NCBI RefSeq assembly: GCF_005876835.1
Contig: NZ_PPSW01000027.1
Span: 92,503 to 156,502, forward strand
DNA from: Pseudoalteromonas phenolica
Lineage (GTDB): Bacteria; Pseudomonadota; Gammaproteobacteria; Enterobacterales; Alteromonadaceae
Direction of reading: 5' to 3'
Length of the DNA stretch: 64,000 bases
Shown: positions 1 through 9,778 of the stretch, piece after piece
Position numbering within the stretch: the stretch's first letter is position 1
Layout of the letters: each line of letters opens with the position of its first letter
Made by a program: the position numbers and the translations under genes
Notes under the pieces: generated by a model
Told to the model about the DNA's origin: nothing
The model's input: only the letters and a program-made list of their open reading frames with translations
Database searches by the model: none

Positions 1-420
1 ATGTAGAATATGATGGTACTCATCTAGAGGAATATCAAGTTTTTCAGCGATTTCAGTGTCTTTAGGTTCTCGACCTAGGGCGCTTTCTAGATTAGCGATG
101 GCCTCAGCGACCATACGACTATTTTTATGAACGCTTCTTGGTGCCCAGTCTCCACGACGAATTTCATCTAGCATTGCGCCTCGAATTCTGATCCCAGCAA
201 AAGTTTCAAAGCTTGCGCCTTTACTTGCGTCAAAGTTTTTACTGGCTTCAATCAAGCCTATCATGCCTGATTGTACAAGATCGTCTAACTGAATATTTGC
301 AGGTAAGCGAGCCAACAAATGGCACGCCACTTTTTTGACAAGACCGGTATGACGCTCTATCACTCTGTTGAGGTTGTCTGTAGTTTGATAGCCCATCGCT
401 TTACCCATCGATGACGACAT
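1..420 (-). CDS. fliA: RNA polymerase sigma factor FliA (sigma28), N-terminal part, cut by window edge
   Basis: This is the first 140 codons of the flagellar sigma factor, which directs RNA polymerase to late genes such as flagellin and flgM and is held inactive by FlgM until the hook is complete. The ATG is the complement of 418-420. The protein begins MSSSMGKAMGY and then has the sigma region 2 hallmarks: a HLLARLPANIQLDDLVQSG stretch, then GLIEASKNFD and the conserved FETFAGIRIRGAMLDEIRR core-binding and -10 recognition segment. The C-terminal part (region 4) lies beyond base 1. It follows flhG by two bases, so it is probably the distal gene of the flhA-flhF-flhG-fliA unit. The order flhA-flhF-flhG-fliA is that of Vibrio, Shewanella and Pseudomonas. 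Confidence 0.95.
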   Translation of the reverse strand, partial: MSSSMGKAMGYQTTDNLNRVIERHTGLVKKVACHLLARLPANIQLDDLVQSGMIGLIEASKNFDASKGASFETFAGIRIRGAMLDEIRRGDWAPRSVHKNSRMVAEAIANLESALGREPKDTEIAEKLDIPLDEYHHILH

Positions 421-422
421 AG

Positions 423-1283
423 TTATCCGTTGACTAGCTGTTCAATAAAAAACTCTAAATGACCAGAAGGTTGATGTGGTATTGGCCATTTAACTGCTTT
501 ACTCGCTAACCCTCTAAATGCAACCGCTGCCGGAGAATTTGGAAATAGTTCAACAATGGTTTTTTGACGGCGAGAAGACTTACGCATATTTTCATCAAAC
601 GGAATGGTCGCAACTAATTCTAGTGCAACATCTAAAAATCTGTCTGTAACTTTAGAAAGTTTAGCAAAAAGCTCCTGTCCTTCGCGCAAACTTCGAACCA
701 TGTTAGCAACAATTTTAAAACGATAAACACCATGCTCACGACTGAGAACCTTAATAAGTGCGTACGCATCAGTAATTGAAGTAGGCTCATCACATACAAC
801 CACCATCACATCTTGGGCTGCACGAGAAAAACTAAGCACCATGTCAGAAATACCCGCAGCGGTATCGACAATTAAAATATCAAATTCTGTGTTTAATTCA
901 CTGAAGGCACGAATGAGACCTGCATGCTCTGCAGGAGTCAACTCAACCATATTTTGTGAACCTGAGGTAGCCGGTACAATTTTGATACCTGCAGGTCCTT
1001 CAACTAAGATTTCATCTAACTCACATTCACCCGACAGAACATGAGATAAGTTCTTTTCTACTCTTAAACCAAGCATCACGTCACAATTAGCCAAACCTAA
1101 GTCGGCATCTAAGACGAGTACTCTGTTTCCTTGCTGACCAAGTGCAATAGCCGTATTTAATGAGACATTGGTTTTACCAACCCCTCCTTTACCACCCGTT
1201 ACTGCAATTACTTTTACGCCATGGTTGCCATTTTGATTCATTCTACGCAGGCCACTTGCTTGATCTAATACTGTGTTAATCAT
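423..1283 (-). CDS. flhG: FlhG (FleN/YlxH), MinD-like ATPase controlling flagellar number
   Basis: FlhG is a ParA/MinD-family ATPase that restrains flagellar number in polar flagellates by antagonising FlhF and the master regulator FlrA/FleQ. The 286-residue protein has an N-terminal tail with DQASGLRRM (residues 7-15), which matches the activator helix that stimulates FlhF GTPase in homologues. A deviant Walker A motif GGKGGVGKT lies at residues 30-38, followed by VLVLDADLGLAN and DILIVDTAAG. The length is normal. The start codon overlaps the end of flhF by 8 bp, implying translational coupling. The stop is two bases before fliA. Confidence 0.96.
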   Translation of the reverse strand: MINTVLDQASGLRRMNQNGNHGVKVIAVTGGKGGVGKTNVSLNTAIALGQQGNRVLVLDADLGLANCDVMLGLRVEKNLSHVLSGECELDEILVEGPAGIKIVPATSGSQNMVELTPAEHAGLIRAFSELNTEFDILIVDTAAGISDMVLSFSRAAQDVMVVVCDEPTSITDAYALIKVLSREHGVYRFKIVANMVRSLREGQELFAKLSKVTDRFLDVALELVATIPFDENMRKSSRRQKTIVELFPNSPAAVAFRGLASKAVKWPIPHQPSGHLEFFIEQLVNG

Positions 1284-2745
1284 ACATTCCTACTGTCTGA
1301 GACGCTACAGGTACACGTCGCGAATGTTGTGCTTTTCTTCTCTTTAAATACAATTGCTCAGCCTTTTTGACCATTTTATGAGCATTTGCTACACGAATGT
1401 CTTCTGGCACTCGTTGACCGTTAGTAAGATACCCTATTGGCAAGCGATTTTGAATCGCAATACTAATAATCTCGCCTAAACTTAGACATTCATCAAGTTT
1501 TGTAAAAATACAACCACTTAAATTCACTTTTTGGAAGTGACGAACCGCTTCTTGCAGTACATGCATTTGCGATGTTGCACTTAAAACCAAATAACTTCTA
1601 ATATCGACTCTAGAGCTTCTCATTAACGTATTAAGTTGTTCTGTTAAACGGATATCTCTTTGACTCATACCCGCAGTATCTATTAATACTAGACGCTTAT
1701 TGCGTAAATGATATAAAACTTCTGCTAATTCATTGGCATCTTTTACTTGTTTGACTGGACAACCAATAATTCTGCCGTAAGTTGCCAGTTGCTCATAAGC
1801 ACCAATTCTATAAGTATCAGTTGTGATTAACGCAACTTTGTCTGCACCGTATTTCTGCGCGCCTAATGCAGCAAGTTTAGCGACTGTCGTTGTTTTACCT
1901 ACACCTGTTGGACCTACTAATGCATATACACCACCTTGGCGAAGAATATCGTTATTAGTTGTGTGCATTTGATTTGCCACCATTTCAAGCAATGAATTCC
2001 ATGCTTCTTTACGAGAAACGTCATCAGGGATGAAACAAGCCATTTGTTCAGCTACTTCTTTATCGACACCCATGCCTTGTAAACGATCAACTAAGCAAGC
2101 CCTAGTCGGGTCTCTTCTTTCCATTTCTTGCTTCATTAAGCCTGATACTTGGTGTTCAAGTAATTGACGGATGGCATTCATTTCTTCTCTCATGGTTGCC
2201 ATTTCATCGACTTTTTTTGGCGCAGGTTCAAAATCATCCGCAAACCCTGTATCAAGGTCATCATCAAAGTTCCATGATTGCCCTTGCTGTTGAGTTTTAA
2301 GATTTGGTTCAGCTCTGAAGTTTTGTGTTGAGGTTGGACGCTCATAACGCTCTTCAGTCGCTTGACGAGGTTTAAATACTTCTTCGGTATTAATGCCTGA
2401 TTGAGAGAACATAGATGCAAGCTCAGGCGAACGAGGCTTTGGAGCTTGTCTGTCTAATAAAGCCTGTAAACTATCTGCTACTTGAGCTTGAGGCTCTGGT
2501 TTTGCACGCTGAGGGTCTGGGCGAACAATACGAGATTGCACTGCTCGAGGTTGCGCTGGTGCTGGATTAACTTGTGGCGCCTCAACGGGTGTTTCTGGCG
2601 CTCTGTCATTATCCACGGCTGCAACAATTTCTACACCATCTGCCAGTTTCTTGTTTGACATAATCACAGCATCAGCGCCAAGCTCTTCTTTTACTTCTTT
2701 CAGTGCTGTGCGCATATCTTTGGCAAAAAAACGTTTAATTTTCAT
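1276..2745 (-). CDS. flhF: FlhF, SRP-type GTPase for polar flagellum placement
   Basis: FlhF is an SRP-family GTPase that marks the cell pole where the first flagellar proteins assemble. The 489-residue protein has a B domain at the N-terminus (MKIKRFFAKDMRTALKEVKE), a Pro/Gln/Glu-rich linker at about residues 45-180, then the NG domain. The P-loop GPTGVGKTT is at 278-286, the DTYR motif at 310-313 and DTAG at 356-359. The length suits gammaproteobacterial FlhF. It lies 22 bp after flhA and overlaps flhG, so the genes are probably one transcript from the sigma54 site upstream of flhA. Confidence 0.97.
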   Translation of the reverse strand: MKIKRFFAKDMRTALKEVKEELGADAVIMSNKKLADGVEIVAAVDNDRAPETPVEAPQVNPAPAQPRAVQSRIVRPDPQRAKPEPQAQVADSLQALLDRQAPKPRSPELASMFSQSGINTEEVFKPRQATEERYERPTSTQNFRAEPNLKTQQQGQSWNFDDDLDTGFADDFEPAPKKVDEMATMREEMNAIRQLLEHQVSGLMKQEMERRDPTRACLVDRLQGMGVDKEVAEQMACFIPDDVSRKEAWNSLLEMVANQMHTTNNDILRQGGVYALVGPTGVGKTTTVAKLAALGAQKYGADKVALITTDTYRIGAYEQLATYGRIIGCPVKQVKDANELAEVLYHLRNKRLVLIDTAGMSQRDIRLTEQLNTLMRSSRVDIRSYLVLSATSQMHVLQEAVRHFQKVNLSGCIFTKLDECLSLGEIISIAIQNRLPIGYLTNGQRVPEDIRVANAHKMVKKAEQLYLKRRKAQHSRRVPVASQTVGMYD

Positions 2746-2767
2746 GTTACAACCCCTTAATTCCTAT

Positions 2768-4867
2768 CTATTGTCCAACTGAGCTTACAATTTTGATTTG
2801 TCTTTCATCTGGTACTTCTTGATATGACATCACTCGAAGACCTGGGATCGTATGTTTAACAAATCTTGAAAGCACACTTCTTAACATACCTGAGGTTAGA
2901 AGGATGGATGGGTCGCCTAGCATTTCTTGCGTTTGGTGCGCTTCTCTTAATGATGTTTGAAGTCGCTCCGCAAGGCCTGGCTCTATTCCAGCCCCTTCAT
3001 CACCCGCGTTCTGAAGTGACTGATGCAACATCTGTTCCAACTCAGGTGCCAATGTTATGACAGGGATTTCGTCGGCACCGCCGACAGCGTCTTGAACGAT
3101 TAATCTACGCAGTGAAATTCTCACTGCAGAGGTTAATACATCTGGGTCTTGACTACGCGGGCCATACTCAACAAGAGTCTGAACAATCGAGCGCATATCA
3201 CGAATTGCAACACCTTCATTCAGTAAGTTTTGCAGCACTTTAACAACTGTAGTTAGCGGAAGAATATCTGGTACTAAGCCTTCTACTAAACGAGGGTGTG
3301 ACTTAGCAAGCATATCTAATAAATTTTGTACTTCTTCATGCCCTAATAACAATGATGCATTGTTTGTAAGTAATTGACTAATATGAGTTGCGACTACGGT
3401 TGCTGCATCTACAACAGTGTAACCTAATGAATGCGCTTCATCTTTTTGTTCCGGTTTAATCCAAACCGCCTCTAAGCCAAAAGCTGGATCTGTGGTTGCT
3501 ACGCCATTGATTGGACCAAATACTTGACCTGGATTTATAGCTAATTCATCACCATGTTTTAATTCACCATTACCTGAGCCAACCCCCATCAAAGTGATAC
3601 TGTATTCATTTGGATCTAGTTCTAAATTATCTCGAATATGTACAGGTGGAACCAAAAAGCCTAGTTCTTGAGAAAGCTTCTTACGAACACCTTTGATACG
3701 ACTTAGTAATTCACCACCTTGCGCCTGATCTACAAGTGGAATTAAACGGTAACCAACTTCTAGACCAATCACATCGACTGGTTGAACATCGTCCCAGCCA
3801 AGCTCTTTTTGCTCTTGAGGCTTATTTGCAATATCGCCACCTGCGGACTGTTGTTGCGCTTCTTGCTCTGCAGCTTTTGCTTTTTGTTGTTGAGTGTAAT
3901 AAGCCAAATAACCAAGCAGTGCACCTAAGCTTAAAAATGCAATATGCGGCATACCAGGCACTAAGCCCATCGTGATTAAGATACCCGCAGCAATATAGAG
4001 AGATTTCTCGTTTCCTAGTTGAGTTTTAAACTGCTCACCCATGTTATGAGACTCGTTTTGACGAGTGACTACAATTGCAGTACCAATTGAAAGTAAAAGA
4101 GAAGGAAGCTGTGCAACCAAGCCATCACCAATGGTCAGTAAGGTGTATACTTCCATGGCTCTTGAAAACGATAAGTCATGTTGGATCATACCAACAAATA
4201 AACCACCAATGATGTTGATAGCTAAAATCACAATACCAGCTATAGCATCACCTTTAACGAATTTACTAGCACCATCCATTGAGCCATAAAAGTCTGCTTC
4301 ACGTGTTACTTCATCACGACGTTTACGTGCTTCATCTGCGCTGATAAAACCAGCATTTAAGTCGGCATCGATAGCCATTTGCTTACCAGGCATAGCATCT
4401 AATGTGAAACGCGCAGATACCTCTGAGATACGACCAGCACCTTTGGTAATAACCACAAAATTGATGATAATCAAGATTAAGAAAACAACTAAACCTACAG
4501 CATAGTTACCGCCAATGACCACTGAGCCGAATGCCTCAATAACCTTACCAGCTGCATCTCCGCCATTGTGGCCTTCTAATAATACAACACGAGTACTAGC
4601 CACATTAAGCGCTAATCGCATGATGGTTGCAATCAGCAGAACCGCTGGAAACATGCCAAACTCTAGTGGTTTCATGGTGTAAACAGTGACAAGTAATACC
4701 ACCAATGCCAAAGCGATATTAAAAGAGAATAAGATGTCTAAAAGAAATGGAGGTAAAGGCAAGATTACCATGCCTAGAGCCGCAAGCACTAATAATGGTG
4801 TTCCGACCCCTTTAGCATAGTCTTTTTTATTTTCATTGAGACTCTGTAAAACCGCTTTAAAATCCAT
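2768..4867 (-). CDS. flhA: FlhA, flagellar type III export gate protein
   Basis: FlhA is the largest integral-membrane component of the flagellar export gate; its cytoplasmic domain docks chaperone-substrate complexes. The 699-residue protein has a hydrophobic N-terminal half with multiple predicted membrane spans (from about residue 22 to about 330). It contains the family signature around RISEVSARFTLDAMPGKQMA and AIDADLNAG. A charged Gln/Ala-rich linker (about 330-350) precedes the C-terminal cytoplasmic domain. The length is typical. It begins the flhA-flhF-flhG-fliA unit; the 69-bp gap from flhB holds a good sigma54 site. Confidence 0.98.
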   Translation of the reverse strand: MDFKAVLQSLNENKKDYAKGVGTPLLVLAALGMVILPLPPFLLDILFSFNIALALVVLLVTVYTMKPLEFGMFPAVLLIATIMRLALNVASTRVVLLEGHNGGDAAGKVIEAFGSVVIGGNYAVGLVVFLILIIINFVVITKGAGRISEVSARFTLDAMPGKQMAIDADLNAGFISADEARKRRDEVTREADFYGSMDGASKFVKGDAIAGIVILAINIIGGLFVGMIQHDLSFSRAMEVYTLLTIGDGLVAQLPSLLLSIGTAIVVTRQNESHNMGEQFKTQLGNEKSLYIAAGILITMGLVPGMPHIAFLSLGALLGYLAYYTQQQKAKAAEQEAQQQSAGGDIANKPQEQKELGWDDVQPVDVIGLEVGYRLIPLVDQAQGGELLSRIKGVRKKLSQELGFLVPPVHIRDNLELDPNEYSITLMGVGSGNGELKHGDELAINPGQVFGPINGVATTDPAFGLEAVWIKPEQKDEAHSLGYTVVDAATVVATHISQLLTNNASLLLGHEEVQNLLDMLAKSHPRLVEGLVPDILPLTTVVKVLQNLLNEGVAIRDMRSIVQTLVEYGPRSQDPDVLTSAVRISLRRLIVQDAVGGADEIPVITLAPELEQMLHQSLQNAGDEGAGIEPGLAERLQTSLREAHQTQEMLGDPSILLTSGMLRSVLSRFVKHTIPGLRVMSYQEVPDERQIKIVSSVGQ

Positions 4868-4906
4868 AACTTAACAACTACAAAATATTGACACTGGTCT
4901 AATAAA

Positions 4907-4921
4907 GCAATTAGTGAGCCA
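4907..4921 (-). promoter_or_regulatory. Sigma54 promoter for flhA
   Basis: Read on the minus strand the site is TGGCTCACTAATTGC, matching the RpoN consensus TGGCAC-N5-TTGC with exact GG-N10-GC spacing. The -12 element is about 40 bp upstream of the flhA start. It fits class III expression by FlrB/FlrC or class II by FlrA. This is a match by eye, without experimental support. Confidence 0.75.
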
Positions 4922-4936
4922 ATAAAGTTGCAGTGT

Positions 4937-6067
4937 TTAATGTTTTACATCATCAGGAATAGGCAAATTATTACTGAGCTTGGTTGGTCTTCTACCACGA
5001 CCCTTTTGATAACGTTTTAACTGAAATACATAGGCTAATACTTGTGCAACAGCTGTAAAAAGCTGATCAGGGATCTGATCACCCACTTCTGTTGTGTGGT
5101 AAAGTGAACGCGTTAAGACTGGCGACTCAACGATAGGAACCTCATTACCTTTTGCTATTTTTCGGATTTGCATTGCTAATTCATCAACACCTTTAGCGAG
5201 CACAATTGGGGCGCCCGCTTTTTCAGTATCGTATTTAAGTGCAACTGAATAATGGGTTGGGTTAGTTACAATAACATCAGCATCTGGCACGTCCTGCATC
5301 ATACGCCTTTGTGACATTTCTCGTTGTGTTCTTCTAATACGAGCCTTTATTTGGGGGTCACCTTCAGAGTTTTTGTATTCATCTTTCACTTCTTGCAAAG
5401 TCATTTTCAATTGCTTGTGATGATTGTAACTTTGATATGGTGCATCAATGGCTGAAATAATGATCATCGTACAGCTCAATGCTAAAAACATCCAAGCCAA
5501 TATCTCTAGCGCATGGATAATAGAACTCGGGACCTGCTCAATACTTAAATGAAGTATTTCGTAGAAGAATATTTGGATGAGCAGGATTGCAAAGCCAGCA
5601 ACTAAAACAAACTTCAATACAGACTTCACCAATTCGACGGCGGCTTGAGGTCCAAACATACGCTTAACACCTTTCATAGGCGACATTTTACTTGCCTTAG
5701 GTGCTGCAGCCTGCCAACTGAAATTAAACCCACCTAATATGGTATTGCCAACAATACCCGCGATGGCGATGATAAAAACAAACATCGCCATTGGAAAAAA
5801 TAATTCAGAAAGCATCTCTCCCCAGACCGAGAACATTTTTGTTGTATCGTATGTTTCATTGCGATTTAACGAGAGGCCTCGGCCCATAATGTTATATAAG
5901 CCTTTCGCGATAGCGGGGCCATACATTAGTAATGCAACCGCTGAGAATATCAATACAAAGGTAGTACCTAATTCCTTGGAACGGGCAACTTGCCCTTTTT
6001 TACGGGATTCATCTATTTTTTTGTCGGTGGGTTCTTCGGTCCTTTCTTGACCTGAATCTTCAGCCAT
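4937..6067 (-). CDS. flhB: FlhB, flagellar export gate and substrate-specificity switch
   Basis: FlhB is the export-gate protein that changes substrate class from hook to filament after FliK signals hook length. The 376-residue protein starts with a charged cytoplasmic tail (EERTEEPTDKKIDESRKKGQ-type, residues 7-26), followed by four hydrophobic segments between about 32 and 210. The cytoplasmic domain carries the autocleavage site NPTH at residues 269-272, the same position as in Salmonella. The C-terminal tail is basic. It is the last gene of the fliKLMNOPQR-flhB series and sits 3 bp after fliR. Confidence 0.98.
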   Translation of the reverse strand: MAEDSGQERTEEPTDKKIDESRKKGQVARSKELGTTFVLIFSAVALLMYGPAIAKGLYNIMGRGLSLNRNETYDTTKMFSVWGEMLSELFFPMAMFVFIIAIAGIVGNTILGGFNFSWQAAAPKASKMSPMKGVKRMFGPQAAVELVKSVLKFVLVAGFAILLIQIFFYEILHLSIEQVPSSIIHALEILAWMFLALSCTMIIISAIDAPYQSYNHHKQLKMTLQEVKDEYKNSEGDPQIKARIRRTQREMSQRRMMQDVPDADVIVTNPTHYSVALKYDTEKAGAPIVLAKGVDELAMQIRKIAKGNEVPIVESPVLTRSLYHTTEVGDQIPDQLFTAVAQVLAYVFQLKRYQKGRGRRPTKLSNNLPIPDDVKH

Positions 6068-6070
6068 ATT

Positions 6071-6850
6071 TTACACCGTGCACCCAATTAAATTACAAAG
6101 TAGCTCTGTCATTTTAAGCCACTGATATTCATACTGCACAATGAAGTTACCTAGAGTAGCCCATATAATCACTAATCCAGCAACCAAAGTAAATGCAAAA
6201 CCCACTGAAAAAATATTCATCTGAGGCGCAGCTCTCGTCATGATCCCAAATGATAAATTAATTACCAGCATGGCGGTCAAAGGGGCTAAAGAAAGCGCAA
6301 GTGCTGTCGCAAACATCCAGCCCCCCCAATTTACAATTTGCCAATAGTTATCTACTGACCATGTAAATTGTCCAATAGGAATACTTTCAAAACTATAAAG
6401 CACCATTTGGATCATCATCAAGTGACCGTTAAAAACAAAAAATAACAACGTTGAAAGGATCAAGTAAAACTGACCTACTGCTGGCACACTTAATCCGTTA
6501 GCAGGGTCAACAACTGATGCAAAACCGAGGCCTGTTTGCATTGCGAGAATTTGACCTGCTACGATGAACGTATTCAAGAGTAATATCGAAGCAAAGCCAA
6601 TTGCAAAGCCTATGATCATCTCTTCAATTACGACTAACACCATGGCAAAAGAAAAAAGATCAGTAAATTGAGATTTAGGCAACATAGGCATTGCGGCAAA
6701 GGTGATCACGACACACAGTGCTAACTTAATGCGTGAAGGTACACTTTTTGCGCCCAAACCAGCCATTATCATCATCATACTGGTGACTCGAACGAGCGGC
6801 AGGATAAAGTCGCTTAGCCATTGGATAACAACAGCAAAAGGAAACTCCAT
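6071..6850 (-). CDS. fliR: FliR, flagellar export gate membrane protein
   Basis: FliR, with FliP and FliQ, forms the helical core channel of the flagellar type III secretion system. The 259-residue protein is almost wholly hydrophobic, with segments across its length and the family pattern QTGLGFASVVDPANG near the middle. The length is normal. It lies 2 bp after fliQ and 3 bp before flhB, so it is surely cotranscribed with them. Confidence 0.96.
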   Translation of the reverse strand: MEFPFAVVIQWLSDFILPLVRVTSMMMIMAGLGAKSVPSRIKLALCVVITFAAMPMLPKSQFTDLFSFAMVLVVIEEMIIGFAIGFASILLLNTFIVAGQILAMQTGLGFASVVDPANGLSVPAVGQFYLILSTLLFFVFNGHLMMIQMVLYSFESIPIGQFTWSVDNYWQIVNWGGWMFATALALSLAPLTAMLVINLSFGIMTRAAPQMNIFSVGFAFTLVAGLVIIWATLGNFIVQYEYQWLKMTELLCNLIGCTV

Positions 6851-6852
6851 TA

Positions 6853-7122
6853 TTACCCTGCTATTTCAGGGATTTGCATAATCAACCCTTGGAAGTAATC
6901 CATTAGTATCTGCGTGATCCAATGACCACCAATGATCAAAGCAAGGATTGTAATGATAAGACGAGGTAAAAAGCTAAGTGTTTGTTCGTTTATTGATGTC
7001 GCAGCCTGGAAGACAGCCACTACAAGACCGATTAATAGACCTGGTACAACAATCGCTGAGACAAGCTTTATAACCACAAATAATGCATCACTTAATATGT
7101 CGACAAAAACTTCCGGTTCCAT
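6853..7122 (-). CDS. fliQ: FliQ, flagellar export gate small membrane protein
   Basis: The 89-residue protein has two membrane helices separated by the conserved short loop with SINEQTLSFLPR, the hallmark of FliQ. Four copies assemble around the FliP-FliR core in known structures. Length and position (1 bp after fliP, 2 bp before fliR) are canonical. Confidence 0.96.
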   Translation of the reverse strand: MEPEVFVDILSDALFVVIKLVSAIVVPGLLIGLVVAVFQAATSINEQTLSFLPRLIITILALIIGGHWITQILMDYFQGLIMQIPEIAG

Positions 7123-7123
7123 A

Positions 7124-7864
7124 TCAGACTCCTAAGCCAAAACTTCGAGCAAGCGTCCCCATAACTAACCCCCAGCCATCAACAAGAACAAATAGCATAA
7201 TCTTAAATGGCAACGCAACAATCATTGGCGATAACATCATCATACCCATAGCCATCAAAACACTGGCAACGACTAGGTCAACAATTAAAAATGGAATAAA
7301 AAACATAAAACCAATGATAAATGCGGTTTGTAATTCACTGGTAACGAATGCCGGAATAATTACTACAAAGGGAGTGTCTTCCGGGCTATCAAGTTGGTCA
7401 TAGCCAGCAATTTTCGCAAAGGTTTCAAGATCTTTTATTCTTGTCTGCGATAACATAAATGCTTTTATCGGTTCTTTCGCTTGTTCTAGTGCTTGGATTG
7501 ATGTGAGTTCTTCATTGAGATATGGCTGAACCGCCCTTTCATTAATTTGCGAAAATATGGGCGCCATAATGAAGAAAGTCAAAAATAACGACATCCCTAG
7601 CAAAATCTGATTAGAAGGTGATTGCTGTAAACCGATTGCTTGTCGAAGTATAGCTAGCACAACAATAATGCGTGTAAAAGAGGTCATCATAATGACTGCT
7701 GCAGGTATAAAGCTCAGGGCTGTCATTAAAGCTAAAACTTGCAGTGTTACAGAATACTCTTGGGAACCATCTGGATTCGTCGTAACACTCAGCGCTTCTA
7801 TTCCTTCTGCACCAGCAAAAGGAGCTAGTAGCAGAAATAATATGCCTACACTTAACTTAATCAT
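7124..7864 (-). CDS. fliP: FliP, flagellar export gate core protein
   Basis: FliP is the pentameric core of the flagellar export channel. The 246-residue protein begins with a signal-peptide-like hydrophobic segment ([18 protein letters not shown]), as FliP characteristically does, followed by [17 protein letters not shown] and the C-terminal signature [18 protein letters not shown]. The length is normal. It overlaps fliO by 8 bp, indicating coupled translation. Confidence 0.97.
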   Translation of the reverse strand: MIKLSVGILFLLLAPFAGAEGIEALSVTTNPDGSQEYSVTLQVLALMTALSFIPAAVIMMTSFTRIIVVLAILRQAIGLQQSPSNQILLGMSLFLTFFIMAPIFSQINERAVQPYLNEELTSIQALEQAKEPIKAFMLSQTRIKDLETFAKIAGYDQLDSPEDTPFVVIIPAFVTSELQTAFIIGFMFFIPFLIVDLVVASVLMAMGMMMLSPMIVALPFKIMLFVLVDGWGLVMGTLARSFGLGV

Positions 7865-8255
7865 CTGTTTTGTTCTTCTTATTGGCCGGCATCATAAAGC
7901 GGCTTAACTCTTTTGCAAAAGCAGGGGTATTTTGGTCACTCAAGGGAGTTTCGAGCTGATACAAATAATTAATGTTTTGAGAAGTGACCCCAAGGAGGTG
8001 GTGCTTGCCATCAAGCTCAATCACCATCAAACGTTCTCTGTTACCCAAAGGAAAGCTTCTTACAACTTTAAAGTCGGGGCTATTACCTAGACTAGGATTA
8101 AGCCTTTTTAAAAGTACCGCCATACCAACAATTAAGCCTAACACCAAAAAAAGTGATAGGCTCATTGATACTAAATCGCTACTCAGACCAATATTACTTG
8201 ACCCAGCAAGTGCCGGAGTGGAAAACCCTGCAACCGGAAGCAACCCCTTTCTCAT
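7857..8255 (-). CDS. fliO: FliO, export gate assembly protein
   Basis: FliO is a small membrane protein that stabilises FliP during gate assembly. The 132-residue protein has a signal-like or leader segment, a single membrane span around residues 31-50 ([20 protein letters not shown]), and a small beta-rich cytoplasmic domain ([20 protein letters not shown]) typical of FliO. It overlaps both neighbours, fliN (4 bp) and fliP (8 bp). Confidence 0.92.
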   Translation of the reverse strand: MRKGLLPVAGFSTPALAGSSNIGLSSDLVSMSLSLFLVLGLIVGMAVLLKRLNPSLGNSPDFKVVRSFPLGNRERLMVIELDGKHHLLGVTSQNINYLYQLETPLSDQNTPAFAKELSRFMMPANKKNKTDD

Positions 8256-8650
8256 CGTAGCTTCTTAATTCGCTCAACTTGACTGATAACGTCTGTAAGA
8301 CGAATACCAAACTTATCGTTTACAACAACGACTTCTCCGTGGGCGATAAGCGTTCCATTAACAAGCACATCTAGAGGCTCACCCGCAACTCTATCAAGCT
8401 CAACAACTGAGCCTTGGTTAAGCTGAAGTAAATTACGAATATTAATCTTAGAACGACCCACTTCCATCGAAATGGTGACTGGGATATCTAAAATAGTATC
8501 AAGCTTACGCTTTTCTTCTGCCGATAAACTTTGAGACGAATCCTGTAACTCATCGAGCTCGGCAACCGAAACATCGCCGCCATCATCGGCACCTTCTGCT
8601 TCAGCTAGGGCCGCAGCCCATTCATCCATAGTATCTTGATCATCGCTCAT
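8252..8650 (-). CDS. fliN: FliN, flagellar C-ring (switch) protein
   Basis: FliN forms the base of the C-ring, contributing to torque, switching and docking of FliH. The 132-residue protein has an acidic N-terminal extension (to about residue 50), then the SpoA (SPOA) domain with DIPVTISMEVGRSKI, LNQGSVVELDR and the DKFGIRLTDVI motif. The length is normal for Vibrio-type FliN. It is 23 bp after fliM. Confidence 0.97.
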   Translation of the reverse strand: MSDDQDTMDEWAAALAEAEGADDGGDVSVAELDELQDSSQSLSAEEKRKLDTILDIPVTISMEVGRSKINIRNLLQLNQGSVVELDRVAGEPLDVLVNGTLIAHGEVVVVNDKFGIRLTDVISQVERIKKLR

Positions 8651-8673
8651 AACTTAAAACCTAATAGTTAACC

Positions 8674-9768
8674 TTACCAATCTAAATCCACACCTTCTGA
8701 TAGGTGTAGATCTTCCTCTAGCTCTGCCAGCTCAGCGTCAGAATCGAGCTTTTTCCCGCCTTTTGTGAAAACATGAAGCTCAGACTTAACAGATTCAGGG
8801 CGTTTAATTTTTTCACTAATTTGTAGTGCAACATTATCTCTAGAACGGCCCATTTTCGCTCTAAACGTTGGTAAATCTTCAACAAAAACAGTTATATGTT
8901 CTGGCATCTCAACTGGGATAACATCACCAGCTTTAAGCCCCATAACCTGCTCTAATGATAAATCTATTTCTAACAGTTGCGTAGATAACTCAACTTCAAC
9001 ATCCATGATTTCATCACGCAACGCTTTACTCCAACGCAAATCCGTATCTTCTGTATCAGATTGCACACCGGCATCTAACAGCTCTCGAATAGGTTCAAGC
9101 ATTGAGTAAGGTAGTGAGATATGAAAATCCCCGCCGCCGCCATCAAGCTCTATATGGAATGAGCTAATAACAACCACTTCAGTTGGGCTTACAATATTAG
9201 CCATCGCTGGGTTTACTTCTGAGTCTAAGTACTCAAAAGACACATCCATTACAGGCGCCCAAGCTTCTTTGTAGTCCTCGAAGATGATTTTAAGCAGCAT
9301 CTGTACGATACGACGCTCAGTTGGAGTGAATTCTCGGCCTTCAATTTTTGCATGGTAACGGCCATCACCACCAAAGAAATTATCTACTAAAATAAATACT
9401 AGGCGCGCTTCCATGGTGATCAAGCCAGTACCTTTTAAAGGTCTAAACCTCACCATATTGAGGCTGGTTGGAACAAACAAGGTATGTATATACTCACCAA
9501 ACTTGAGCATTTGTACGCCATTAATAGATACTTCGGCTGTACGACGCATCATATTAAACAGGCTGATCCGCATATGCCTTGCAAATCGTTCGTTAACGAT
9601 TTCAAGGGTCGGCATACGACCACGAACAATACGATCTTGAGAAGAAAAGTCATACTGTAGTGCACCAGCTGAGGACTCACCGCCTTCTTCGACTACCTCG
9701 TCTTCTTCGACTTCATCAACACCGTGTAAGAGCGCATCAATTTCGTCTTGGGATAATAAATCGCTCAC
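8674..9768 (-). CDS. fliM: FliM, flagellar switch protein that binds CheY
   Basis: FliM is the middle layer of the C-ring and the target of phosphorylated CheY. The 364-residue protein begins MSDLLSQDEIDALLHGV, the conserved CheY-binding N-terminal peptide. An acidic linker, the CheC-like middle domain and a C-terminal SpoA domain (VFVEDLPTFRAKMGRSRDNV region) follow. It lies 10 bp after fliL and 23 bp before fliN. Confidence 0.97.
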   Translation of the reverse strand: MSDLLSQDEIDALLHGVDEVEEDEVVEEGGESSAGALQYDFSSQDRIVRGRMPTLEIVNERFARHMRISLFNMMRRTAEVSINGVQMLKFGEYIHTLFVPTSLNMVRFRPLKGTGLITMEARLVFILVDNFFGGDGRYHAKIEGREFTPTERRIVQMLLKIIFEDYKEAWAPVMDVSFEYLDSEVNPAMANIVSPTEVVVISSFHIELDGGGGDFHISLPYSMLEPIRELLDAGVQSDTEDTDLRWSKALRDEIMDVEVELSTQLLEIDLSLEQVMGLKAGDVIPVEMPEHITVFVEDLPTFRAKMGRSRDNVALQISEKIKRPESVKSELHVFTKGGKKLDSDAELAELEEDLHLSEGVDLDW

Positions 9769-9778
9769 TTAACCCTCG